Shown here in pieces: positions 11,252 through 19,107 of a stretch of DNA of 64,000 nucleotides. The DNA is from Martinezella rhizogenes (lineage in GTDB: Bacteria; Pseudomonadota; Alphaproteobacteria; Rhizobiales; Rhizobiaceae). The notes beneath the pieces are model-generated. The model had not been told where the DNA came from. It saw only the letters and a program-made list of their open reading frames with translations, and did no database searches. The position numbers and the translations under genes are program-made. The stretch lies in NCBI RefSeq assembly GCF_007002745.1, contig NZ_SGNY01000010.1, positions 124,001 through 188,000 on the forward strand. Direction: 5' to 3'. How positions within the stretch are numbered: the first letter of the stretch is position 1; the number at the start of each line of letters is the position of its first letter.

Positions 11252-12661
11252 TCAGCCAAACCGGCGAACGGGCTCAATCTCACAGATCGATGTCATCACC
11301 TTGCCGCGCCCTTCACCCTTGGCGCGGTAAAGCGCTTCGTCAGCGCAGCGGAAGGCCTCATCGCAGGACGTTTCAGACCCGACGACGCTGCTCAATCCGA
11401 AGGACGCTCCGATGATCATCATGCTGTCATCGACAACATAGGGCTCGGAGAGAAGCACGCACAGCTGCCGGCAGCGCATTTCGGCTTCGGCAAGGAAAAT
11501 GGCGGGCATCAGCACGGCAAACTCGTCCCCGCCCAAGCGGAACACCACGTCGCGCTCCTGACAGGCAGCGCGAAGGCGGGTGGCGACCGCCTTGAGCAAG
11601 GCATCCCCGGCGGCGTGTCCGTGGCTGTCATTGATCGCCTTGAAACCGTCGAGATCAAGACAGGCGACAGTCAGGTCTCCCTGCTGCGATAACCGGGAAA
11701 ATTCGGATGCGACGAGCGACCTGTTGGCCAGCCCGGTGAGGAAATCATGGGTGGCAGCATGCCGCATCTGTCTTTCGGCCTCGACAAGCGAATGAACCGC
11801 ACGGCGGGAAATCCGCACCGCGAAGATGCCACCGGCTATGAGGACGACAAGAACCGTGACGGCAAGCGGCATGGACTGACGGAGCAGATCCCGCGCCGGG
11901 GTCAGCGGCTGCCAGGACAGCGCCTGTGCCTGACCATTCGGCCCCATGGCGATTTCCACCCTTGCGCGGTCTGCCGGAACGCTGCCGGCCGGCCCGACGG
12001 AAGCATCGTCCAGAAGGAATCGGTTTCCGAGAAATTCCTGCAGGCTGCCGCCGATGGGGATTGCGGAAATGAGCACCGGCGCCCGTTCACCCCGGGGTGT
12101 CGCCGTCCTGAAGTCCGACTGGAAGAGGCTGGCTGTCAAAAGGACGGCGTCATCACCGATCACTTCGATCTTGCTGAAGGCGATCGGCTGCGGAATGCCC
12201 TCCGGCCTTTCGCCGCGTTCCTTTTCGCGCACGGCATCCACAAGCGAATGCGCGTCCTGCGTCACCACGTCCGCCCCACGGGCAAAAAACGGGCGTTGCA
12301 GCACCTCATCATCCGTCTTCGAATAGATCAGATCGCCGTCGCCGTTGAGAATGCTGACGAAACGTGTACGCGACGTGCCGATGAGCGACCGTCCGATATT
12401 GCGATCGGTCCACTCAAGGTCGAAGAGATTGTCGATCTTGGCGATGGATTCGTCCCAGATTGTCCATGCGGTCAGCGCAAACTCCACGTCGGAAATCCAT
12501 ATGGAGATGTTGCGTCCCACCAGGGTTTCCTGCCGCTCACGAAGCTCCGCATCGAGACGCGCAACACCATAATAGGGAATGGCCGCCAGCCCTGCCAGCA
12601 ATATGGCGATAAGCACTGCGGCCGGTCCGGCAAGCCTGAGTTGGGTGAAACGCATCGTCAT
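11252..12661 (-). CDS. Membrane diguanylate cyclase with CHASE4 sensor domain
   Basis: 469 residues. An N-terminal membrane helix (residues ~10-30) is followed by a periplasmic CHASE4-type domain (WISDVEFALTAWTIWDESI, RNIGRSLIGTSRTRFVSIL). A second helix is at ~270-290. The C-terminal GGDEF domain has THDFLTGLANRSL at its start and the active-site motif FRLGGDEFAVL. No EAL domain and no RxxD inhibitory site directly upstream of GGDEF were seen. It would make c-di-GMP from GTP in response to an extracytoplasmic cue. It stands alone between the RutG-like permease and the MFS gene. Confidence 0.88.
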   Translation of the reverse strand: MTMRFTQLRLAGPAAVLIAILLAGLAAIPYYGVARLDAELRERQETLVGRNISIWISDVEFALTAWTIWDESIAKIDNLFDLEWTDRNIGRSLIGTSRTRFVSILNGDGDLIYSKTDDEVLQRPFFARGADVVTQDAHSLVDAVREKERGERPEGIPQPIAFSKIEVIGDDAVLLTASLFQSDFRTATPRGERAPVLISAIPIGGSLQEFLGNRFLLDDASVGPAGSVPADRARVEIAMGPNGQAQALSWQPLTPARDLLRQSMPLAVTVLVVLIAGGIFAVRISRRAVHSLVEAERQMRHAATHDFLTGLANRSLVASEFSRLSQQGDLTVACLDLDGFKAINDSHGHAAGDALLKAVATRLRAACQERDVVFRLGGDEFAVLMPAIFLAEAEMRCRQLCVLLSEPYVVDDSMMIIGASFGLSSVVGSETSCDEAFRCADEALYRAKGEGRGKVMTSICEIEPVRRFG

Positions 12662-12847
12662 CTATGGTCCGATTATTTGTCGGATGTCATTTTCGACAAG
12701 GCACGTTTCACCGCGGTTACCGCAATGGGAATTTCAAGCGGGTCGGTTAACACTTGGTTCCCGACACTGGCAGGCGCTTTCGGCGGGAACGAGGCTTGTC
12801 GCCTCCGCGGCGATGCGTAGCCGGTCGTGATCGACGTTTCCACGCCA

Positions 12848-14011
12848 TTACTCAGCCACAGCTTGCCGCACCCTCATATTGTTCAGCTGCAACAAAACCG
12901 CGAATGCTGCCGTGCTCATGATCCCGAGCACCGCAAACACCGCCTGCGGGCCGATACCGCCCATCAACGCCGCCAGAACCGGGGGAGCCAGGGCGTTGAT
13001 AAGGTTCATCGGCAGTGCGATGGTAGCCATCGCGGCCGCGTAGTCGGATTTTTCAAAAAACACCAGCGGCATGGTTGCCCGCGCCACCGCGAAAGCCCCG
13101 CTACCGACGCCGAACAACATGAGATAACCACCCACGGCGAGAAACCCCGCTCCTCCGAGCCATATCGCAACAAGGCCCACGGGGATCATCGCACCCGATA
13201 CGACCGCAGTGGACAATCCGTCCCATCTTCGCCCGCCCACGAGATCGATGACGCGACCGCCAACCTTGAAAACACCAAGCAGCGAGGCGACAGCGACAGC
13301 GCTTGCAAGTTCCATTCCCATCGCCTGCAAAAGCTGTATGCCAATGGCATCAATGCCAAAGGTGACAAAGCTGTTCAGGGCGATGGCAGCGACCAGGAAC
13401 ATGAAGACCCGTCCCTTTTTCCGGTTGCCATGACCCGCTGCCGCAGGAGGCGCTTGATGTGTAGCCGGCAAACCGAACAATACCAGCGGGCAGACAACCA
13501 TGGTCATGGTGCCGGCATAAACGAAGACGACAGCGCGCCACCCCAACCCATGGTCAAGGAACGTGGTGACTGGCCAGAAGATGCTGCCGGCCAGTCCGGT
13601 CACCAGCATAAGTGTCCCAATCAGGCTGCGTGCCTGATCCTCGGCATATTCGGCAATATAGGCATAAGCGGAGGTTGTGAGGAACATCGCCCCCGCAAGC
13701 CCTGTCAGGGCCCAGCTCATCCAGAACATCGTGAGGTTCACAGACAAGCCAAGCAGGGAGAGGCCTAATCCCATGAGGCCGGCGCCGGCCGCCATGACCT
13801 GACGTGCGCCAAACCGGCGGAACGCCCGACCGACCCACGGCGCGGCAAGCCCCATCGCCCCGAACATCACGGAGGTTCCAACAAAAACCGATGGAAGGGA
13901 GGTCGCAAACTCCGCCGCGACCGGGCCGGCAAGCACCGGCAGAATTCCCACCGAACCCCAGCCGGTAATCTGGGTGATGGCAATGAGGAGAAGAACATAT
14001 TGGCGGCGCAT
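12848..14011 (-). CDS. Major facilitator superfamily transporter
   Basis: 387 residues with 12 predicted hydrophobic spans and a short charged loop in the middle (PATHQAPPAAAGHGNRKKGR), which is the usual MFS layout. Position 14011 is the first ATG; the frame opens three bases earlier with TTG. Sequence features such as GAMGLAAPWVGRAFRRFG (motif A-like loop between helices 2 and 3) support the family. The substrate is not recognisable, and exporter or small-molecule uptake are both possible. The neighbours (GGDEF, ampC) do not suggest a function. Confidence 0.8.
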   Translation of the reverse strand: MRRQYVLLLIAITQITGWGSVGILPVLAGPVAAEFATSLPSVFVGTSVMFGAMGLAAPWVGRAFRRFGARQVMAAGAGLMGLGLSLLGLSVNLTMFWMSWALTGLAGAMFLTTSAYAYIAEYAEDQARSLIGTLMLVTGLAGSIFWPVTTFLDHGLGWRAVVFVYAGTMTMVVCPLVLFGLPATHQAPPAAAGHGNRKKGRVFMFLVAAIALNSFVTFGIDAIGIQLLQAMGMELASAVAVASLLGVFKVGGRVIDLVGGRRWDGLSTAVVSGAMIPVGLVAIWLGGAGFLAVGGYLMLFGVGSGAFAVARATMPLVFFEKSDYAAAMATIALPMNLINALAPPVLAALMGGIGPQAVFAVLGIMSTAAFAVLLQLNNMRVRQAVAE

Positions 14012-14099
14012 CAATCACGCTTAAAGCCGAAGCGTGATGTTCTGATGACAGGCAATCAAGGCACAGGGCCCCAAAGATGATCGGTCAGCGCAGACGACA

Positions 14100-14118
14100 C
14101 GGGAGCGGTGAACTCCCG
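14100..14118 (-). terminator. Short stem-loop downstream of ampC
   Basis: A 6-bp inverted repeat (CGGGAG / CTCCCG) with a 7-base loop lies 14 bases beyond the ampC stop in the direction of transcription. There is no T-tract, so it is a weak terminator candidate. Confidence 0.35.
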
Positions 14119-14131
14119 CGCCGAAGTTTTC

Positions 14132-15289
14132 TCACTCCGCCCTGTCGAGCGCCGTCAAAATCTCATAGGCCAGGGCGACACGATCCTCATTGGGATAGTT
14201 TTTGTTGGCCAGAAGGACGACGCCATGTTTCTGCTTCGGTATGAAAGCCACATAGGCCCCAAAACCATTGGTGGAGCCCGTCTTGTTGATGAGGACGTCC
14301 TGACGCGGCTTCATCGGCGGGGTGATTTCGGAGACCGGAACCGTCTTCAAAAGGGCGCCGGAATTCGCGTCCACCAGCGTCTTCAGGGCAACGGGATAGG
14401 CATATTGTTCCCAGACCATGTCCTGCACCATCGCGCCGACACTGAAATAACCCGTGTGTGTGTTGAGAAGCGCCTGCTGCATTTTTCCGTCCAGTGTCTC
14501 AAGGCCCATATTGGCGTTGACGAAACGGATCATGTCGCTTGCCGATGATTTGACGCCGTAAGCCTCCGAAGAAAGGATGGCCGGTGTCACGCGCGCCGGG
14601 TCGCCATTTCTCTTATAGCCTTGGGCGTAATCCGCCATCTTTGCCTTGGGCACCACGGTGAAGGTGTTCTTCAGCCCCAGCCCGGGCAGCAGCGTGTCTT
14701 GCATCGCGTCATCAAAGCTCTGGCCCATGGCCTTTGCGGTGACGTAACCGAGCATTCCGATGCTGGGATTGGCATAGGTGCGGTGGGTTCCGGCCTTGTA
14801 TGAAGGTTTCCAGGTCTTGAGATAGGTCAGCAGCTGCTGTTCTGTCTTGACGTTGTCCGGCACCTGCAGCGGAAATCCGCCTGCGGTGTGGGTGCCGAGA
14901 TGCATCAGCGCGACATCGCCGAACGGCTTGCCTTTCATCGACGGAAGATAATCCGCGACCTTGCCGGACAGCGACAGCTGGCCGTTCATCTCGGCATAGG
15001 TGCTGAGCGCGACCGTGAATGTCTTGCTGATCGAGCCGAGCTCGAACAAGGTCTGTGGCGTGACGGGCTGGCCGGTGCTTTTGGACATGACGCCATAGGT
15101 GAAGACGTGATTTTCGCCATTAATACTGATGGCGACGGCCAGACCCGGAATGCCGTTTTTCTGCATGACCGGCTTTATCGCGGCATCCGTTATCGCCTTC
15201 AGCTTCGCTTCATCGGCGGCAGAAGCCTGTGTGAACAGGCCGGCCGAGAGCAGTGCTGCAAGGGCGATATGTCCGTGATTGAGTTTCAT
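14132..15289 (-). CDS. ampC: Class C (AmpC) beta-lactamase
   Basis: 385 residues. A Sec signal peptide (HIALAALLSAGLFTQASAA) precedes the mature enzyme. All class C motifs are present: the SISK active-site serine motif (Ser86, Lys89 of the precursor), the Tyr-Ala-Asn motif in RTYANPSIG, and KTGSTNGFG near the C-terminus. It hydrolyses cephalosporins in the periplasm. The start at 15289 was chosen because GGAG lies 10 bases upstream; an in-frame ATG at 15298 is too close to that site. The divergent ampR gene implies induction through peptidoglycan recycling. Confidence 0.95.
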   Translation of the reverse strand: MKLNHGHIALAALLSAGLFTQASAADEAKLKAITDAAIKPVMQKNGIPGLAVAISINGENHVFTYGVMSKSTGQPVTPQTLFELGSISKTFTVALSTYAEMNGQLSLSGKVADYLPSMKGKPFGDVALMHLGTHTAGGFPLQVPDNVKTEQQLLTYLKTWKPSYKAGTHRTYANPSIGMLGYVTAKAMGQSFDDAMQDTLLPGLGLKNTFTVVPKAKMADYAQGYKRNGDPARVTPAILSSEAYGVKSSASDMIRFVNANMGLETLDGKMQQALLNTHTGYFSVGAMVQDMVWEQYAYPVALKTLVDANSGALLKTVPVSEITPPMKPRQDVLINKTGSTNGFGAYVAFIPKQKHGVVLLANKNYPNEDRVALAYEILTALDRAE

Positions 15290-15386
15290 CTTTCGCATTC
15301 TCCAAAACCTCAGGTAGATGACCGGCGTTTGCGCCGCCCCCAGCGAAAGAGCTTTAGCTGCCCTACATTGCACGAACAAACCATGA

Positions 15387-15402
15387 TATCTCGGAAGAGA
15401 TA
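15387..15402. promoter_or_regulatory. Candidate AmpR operator
   Basis: A perfect inverted repeat TATCTC-GGAA-GAGATA lies in the 133-base ampC-ampR gap, 21 bases before the ampR start. LysR regulators of this kind bind one site to autoregulate and to control the divergent target. The assignment rests on symmetry and position. Confidence 0.55.
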
Positions 15403-15422
15403 CAAGAAAATCTAGGTCTCAA

Positions 15423-16301
15423 ATGGTTCGGCAATTTCTTCCCCTGAACGGTCTTCGGGCCTTCGAGGCATCCGCAAGACACCTCAGCTTCACGCGTGCA
15501 GCCATCGAACTCTGCGTCACGCAGGCGGCGGTGAGCCAGCAGGTGAAGGTGCTGGAAAAGCGGCTGGGTGTCTCGCTGTTTCAACGGCTTCCACGCGGGC
15601 TGAAAATCACCGCCGAGGGTGAAGCGCTTCTGCCCACCGTCACCAGTTCCTTCGACCAGATGGCGACTACGCTCGACAGGATCGAGGCCGGACAGGTGCG
15701 CGAATTGCTGTTTCTGGGGGTCGTCGGCACCTTTGCCGTCGGCTGGCTCCTGCCGCGATTGCAGGAGTTTCAAAAGCAGCATCCCTTCATCGATATCAGG
15801 GTTTCCACCAACAATAACCGGGTGGACATGGCCGCCGAAGGGCTGGATTTTGCCATTCGTTTCGGTCAAGGCTCATGGCACGGCACCGATGCCTTCCGGC
15901 TTTTCGATGCGCCGCTTTCACCCCTCTGCACGCCCAAGCTGGCGGAGACTTTAAAAACGCCCGCCGATCTTGTCGAGGCGACGCTTTTGCGCAGCTACCG
16001 ATCCGACGAATGGAGCACATGGTTTTCGGCCGCCGGCGTGACGCCGACAGCGCAGGTGAATGCCGGGATCGTTTTCGACACCTCGCTCGGCATGATGGAG
16101 GCCGCGCTGCAGGGGCTGGGCGTGGCGCTTGCGCCGCCATCGATGTTTTCGCGGCATCTGGCGTCCGGGGCAATCATCCAGCCCTTCCCCGTCACCATAT
16201 CGCTTGGAAGCTACTGGCTGACCCGGCTGCAATCAAAACCGCAGACATCCGCCATGCAGGCCTTCTCGGACTGGATGTCGACCCATGCCGACTTTGCCTG
16301 A
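15423..16301 (+). CDS. ampR: LysR-family regulator AmpR of the beta-lactamase
   Basis: 292 residues and recognisably AmpR: FLPLNGLRAFEASARHLSFTRAAIELCVTQAAVSQQVKVLE (HTH), GVVGTFAVGWLLPRL, NNNRVDMAAEGLDFAIRFGQGSWHGT, PLCTPKLAETL, LLRSYRSDEW, and a C-terminal GSYWLTRLQSKPQT. Family knowledge: it represses ampC when bound to UDP-MurNAc-pentapeptide and activates it when bound to anhydro-muropeptides released by beta-lactam damage. It is divergent from ampC and convergent, only 6 bases apart, with the chromate transporter gene. Confidence 0.93.
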   Translation: MVRQFLPLNGLRAFEASARHLSFTRAAIELCVTQAAVSQQVKVLEKRLGVSLFQRLPRGLKITAEGEALLPTVTSSFDQMATTLDRIEAGQVRELLFLGVVGTFAVGWLLPRLQEFQKQHPFIDIRVSTNNNRVDMAAEGLDFAIRFGQGSWHGTDAFRLFDAPLSPLCTPKLAETLKTPADLVEATLLRSYRSDEWSTWFSAAGVTPTAQVNAGIVFDTSLGMMEAALQGLGVALAPPSMFSRHLASGAIIQPFPVTISLGSYWLTRLQSKPQTSAMQAFSDWMSTHADFA

Positions 16302-16307
16302 AAAGGC

Positions 16308-17537
16308 TTACAGCAATGCCAGCAGAACGCCGCCGGCAGCACAGATCACCACCACGACCCATGGCGGCGTCTTCCAGACCGTCAACAGGATGAAACCCGC
16401 AAGCGCCAGCGTGAAATCCTTGGACGTGAAGATCGCGCTGGTCCACACAGGATCATAAAGTGCGGCGCCGAGAATGCCGACAACGGCGGCATTTGCACCC
16501 CGCATGGCCGCCTGCGCCAAAAGATGCCGGCGAAATCCTTCCCAGAAGGGCAGCGCGCCGATGAGAAGCAGCATGCCCGGCAGGAAGATCGCGACAAGGG
16601 CGATGGCCGCACCGAAAACGCCGTTCGGCGGAGGCCCCACCACCGCGCCGAGATAGGCGGCGAAAGTGAATAGCGGGCCGGGAACGGCCTGTGTCGCGCC
16701 ATATCCGGCGATAAATGCATCCTCCGTCACCCAGCCGGTGGCGACGACTTCGGATTGCAGCAGCGGCAGAACCACATGCCCGCCGCCGAAGACCAGTGCG
16801 CCGGCACGATAAAACGCATCGAACAAGGAGAGGCCCTGCGATCCCGCCACCGCCGCAAGCAGCGGAAGCAGGCCGAGAAGCAGGATGAAGGCCGCGAGTG
16901 CGATATATCCGACGCTTTTTGGCACCCGAAACTGAAGATGGGCAGCTTCCCGCACCGCACCGTTACGACAGAAGACAAGCCCGGCAATGGCACCGACGGC
17001 AAGTGCCAGGATCTGCCCGAAGGCTCCGGCCAGAAACACCACGCAAACGATGCCGGAAAGCGCAATGCTCGCCCGCTGCCGATCCGGCGCAAGGCTTTTT
17101 GCCATGCCCCAGACCGCCTGCGCCACCACGGCGACGGCGACGATCTTGAGGCCATGCAGCAGGCCGGTGCCAACCGGCCCCTCGATGGAAGCGGCAATGG
17201 TGGCGAACAGCAAAAGCAGGATGGCGGATGGCAGGGTAAAAGCCGTCCATGCCATGAGAGCGCCGAGCGGCCCGGCCCTCAGAAGCCCGAGCGCAAAACC
17301 GACCTGGCTGGAGGCCGGCCCGGGAAGAAACTGACAGAGCGCCACAAGATCGGCATAACCGGCCTCGTCGATCCATTTGCGCCGCACGACCAGCTCATCG
17401 CGAAAATAACCGAGATGGGCGATGGGACCACCGAAAGAGGTGACGCCAAGTTTCAGGAAGGCGGCGAAAACTTCACCAGAGGTGCCGTTTTTTTGGCTGC
17501 AGGTTTCGGCTGGCACTGCTTGCGTTGACGGCTTCAC
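16308..17537 (-). CDS. chrA: Chromate transporter ChrA (two-domain CHR family)
   Basis: 409 residues from a GTG start at 17537 that has AGGGAG 6-8 bases upstream; a second GTG at 17576 would give 422 residues but lacks such a site. Two CHR domains are seen. The first carries FGGPIAHLGYFRDELVVRRKWID and FLPGPASSQVGFALG; the second carries FGGGHVVLPLLQSEVV and ATQAVPGPLFTFAAYLGA. About ten hydrophobic spans are visible. Family role: efflux of chromate driven by the membrane potential, giving chromate tolerance. Some rhizobial members may transport other oxyanions. Confidence 0.9.
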   Translation of the reverse strand: MKPSTQAVPAETCSQKNGTSGEVFAAFLKLGVTSFGGPIAHLGYFRDELVVRRKWIDEAGYADLVALCQFLPGPASSQVGFALGLLRAGPLGALMAWTAFTLPSAILLLLFATIAASIEGPVGTGLLHGLKIVAVAVVAQAVWGMAKSLAPDRQRASIALSGIVCVVFLAGAFGQILALAVGAIAGLVFCRNGAVREAAHLQFRVPKSVGYIALAAFILLLGLLPLLAAVAGSQGLSLFDAFYRAGALVFGGGHVVLPLLQSEVVATGWVTEDAFIAGYGATQAVPGPLFTFAAYLGAVVGPPPNGVFGAAIALVAIFLPGMLLLIGALPFWEGFRRHLLAQAAMRGANAAVVGILGAALYDPVWTSAIFTSKDFTLALAGFILLTVWKTPPWVVVVICAAGGVLLALL

Positions 17538-17648
17538 GAAAAGCTCCCTGAGCGTGCAACGGCTATTCGTCAACACAGATGGGCCTCAAAAAATCATGTC
17601 GATATCAGACACTATTGCGACAGGGATATGAAGGGGCCCGTCACGTCG

Positions 17649-17677
17649 ACGCCGGAAAGTCGCTGACTTTCCGGCGT
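17649..17677 (-). terminator. Strong stem-loop closing the leftward coiled-coil/protease cluster
   Basis: A perfect 13-bp stem (ACGCCGGAAAGTC / GACTTTCCGGCGT) with loop GCT lies 22 bases past the stop of the last gene in the cluster. There is no T-tract, so it may end transcription with Rho or protect the 3' end of the mRNA. Confidence 0.6.
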
Positions 17678-17699
17678 GTCCTGATGTCATAAGCAACCG

Positions 17700-18170
17700 C
17701 TACAGCAGTTCAGCGAAGTGGGATATCCATCCCCGCTCATCGGTGCCGCCGGAGAAACCGGCCGCACCCAGAGTGATTTCATACTGCTTGCTCTTCCTGT
17801 GGATAGTTACCGCGACCGCGATCGGTGTCTTGGGTCTCCATGTAAAATTACTGTCCGGCCCCGGCTCGAGATGGCTGAGGGATTCGAGCTGAACGGCGTC
17901 GAGAAACATGACCGTGCTTTTTCCGGTTTTGTAGAGAGACTCCCACCGCGCCTGAGCAACGGCATTTGCCGCCTCGGCGAAGACATCGCCATCCTTCCCG
18001 GGATCAGCCAGAGCTGCCTTGCGCCATGCCGCGAGGATATTGAGGATGTCGTTCATGTCGAGTCCCAGCTCCGCGAGAAACTCGATGGTCTGGGTGTTGC
18101 CAAATGTGTTGTAACCGTCCTCGCTGAAAGGGCGAATATGCTTGATCATGAAGTCGCTGAGAATTGGCAT
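17700..18170 (-). CDS. Hypothetical protein (156 residues), last gene of the coiled-coil/protease cluster
   Basis: No family recognised. The ORF has a good RBS (AAGGAGACACAAT before ATG) and codon use like its neighbours, so it is probably real. The first half is helical and acidic (FLAELGLDMNDILNILAAWRKAAL), and the second half looks beta-rich (PIAVAVTIHRKSKQYEITLGAAGFSGG, ending in a GWISHFAELL stretch). There is no signal peptide or membrane segment. It is the last of four same-strand genes and lies 158 bases after the protease gene, with a TGCCGGA/TCCGGCA hairpin (18255-18273) between. An accessory or immunity/inhibitor role for the protease is possible but is only a guess from position. 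Confidence 0.72.
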   Translation of the reverse strand: MPILSDFMIKHIRPFSEDGYNTFGNTQTIEFLAELGLDMNDILNILAAWRKAALADPGKDGDVFAEAANAVAQARWESLYKTGKSTVMFLDAVQLESLSHLEPGPDSNFTWRPKTPIAVAVTIHRKSKQYEITLGAAGFSGGTDERGWISHFAELL

Positions 18171-18328
18171 ATTGTGTCTCCTTTGGACATGAGCCAGCTG
18201 TTCCCGGCCTTTGATGGTAAGGACAGGTTGGCATGGTTTTGAGGGGTTGCTGGGTGCCGGAATGCCTCCGGCAAGACGTTCGGTGCCGTTACGCGCCTTT
18301 GCGCGCAGCCGACATTCCGCTTACGGGC

Positions 18329-18871
18329 TTAACCGAAGGTAATGGCGGTGTGGCCGGCCATGCCGAGGAATTCCTGCAGGCCAATGCGCGTTCTGCTGCC
18401 GCCATGCCCTGTCGGCCATGGATCGAGGATATGAAGTTCGAGATCCTTGCCTGCATCGGTATAGCCGTAGACGACGTAATAATGGATATGCGTCCCGATG
18501 ACGAAGACGCGGTTGTTGTCGATCTCGCCTCTCACGATTTCCGGCGTCAGATCGGCGACGAACCCACCCCCGGTCGTTGCATGGTCGAAGGCGTTCCATT
18601 GGCTGGAAACCAGCCTGACGATATTGCTGTCAGGATTGGCGCCGCCCATTTCATCGATGGCAGCGGATTGATCCAGAATAAGCGCCAGCTCCCAGCGCTC
18701 CTGAACCTCCGGGTCGACGGTCGCAAGCGCTGCGGTGTTGCGTCTTGCGATGGCATATTGCGTGGTGGCGGCAAGTTCACGATAGGCCCGCACCATCTGC
18801 TCCACGGCGGCAAAGCACCAGGACGGCGTTTCCTGAGCGACCAGCACCGGAGGGTTGTTGACTGTCGGCAT
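18329..18871 (-). CDS. Papain-like (clan CA) cysteine protease, C39/C70-type
   Basis: 180 residues. The start at 18871 has AAGGAGAATATC directly upstream, so the longer in-frame extension to 19102 is rejected. A papain-fold active site is readable in order: oxyanion Gln13 and nucleophile Cys19 in QETPSWCFAA, His130 in THIHYYVVYGY, and Asp150 in ILDPWP. This layout fits small papain-like peptidases of the C39-like or AvrRpt2-like (C70) group. No signal peptide is seen, so it acts in the cytoplasm or is exported by a specialised route. It sits between the coiled-coil protein gene and the 156-residue protein gene. Its substrate is unknown; cleavage of a cluster partner or of a target-cell protein are both possible. 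Confidence 0.78.
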   Translation of the reverse strand: MPTVNNPPVLVAQETPSWCFAAVEQMVRAYRELAATTQYAIARRNTAALATVDPEVQERWELALILDQSAAIDEMGGANPDSNIVRLVSSQWNAFDHATTGGGFVADLTPEIVRGEIDNNRVFVIGTHIHYYVVYGYTDAGKDLELHILDPWPTGHGGSRTRIGLQEFLGMAGHTAITFG

Positions 18872-18982
18872 GATATTCTCCTTCCTTAAAGTGACGCGGC
18901 ACGGGTTGGACTTCGATGCCGTCCGGATGCCGGTCGTTGATCTTGCATCGGGTAATGTCTTGACGTTTCGGTCTTGTTGGCC

Positions 18983-19010
18983 GTCCTGCCGGCAATTGCG
19001 CCGGCAGGAC
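18983..19010 (-). other. Intercistronic stem-loop in the coiled-coil/protease cluster
   Basis: A perfect 11-bp inverted repeat (GTCCTGCCGGC / GCCGGCAGGAC, 6-base loop) lies in the 236-base gap between the 622-residue coiled-coil gene and the protease gene. No T-tract follows. It may partly terminate or stabilise the upstream mRNA, giving different levels of the two products. Confidence 0.55.
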
Positions 19011-19107
19011 ATTGCCCATGATCTCGAGGCCAAAGGGGACGACCAGTGGCTGGGATCATGGAGACGCTGCCTGCCGGGCCGGGACAGGAGCGGCAGTTGC
19101 ACAAGCG

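Noticed and set aside
18872..19102. Extension of the protease gene to an earlier start
   Set aside because: The extension lacks a proper RBS and crosses the strong hairpin at 18983-19010, while 18871 has AAGGAGAATATC and aligns the active-site Gln/Cys near the N-terminus as expected.
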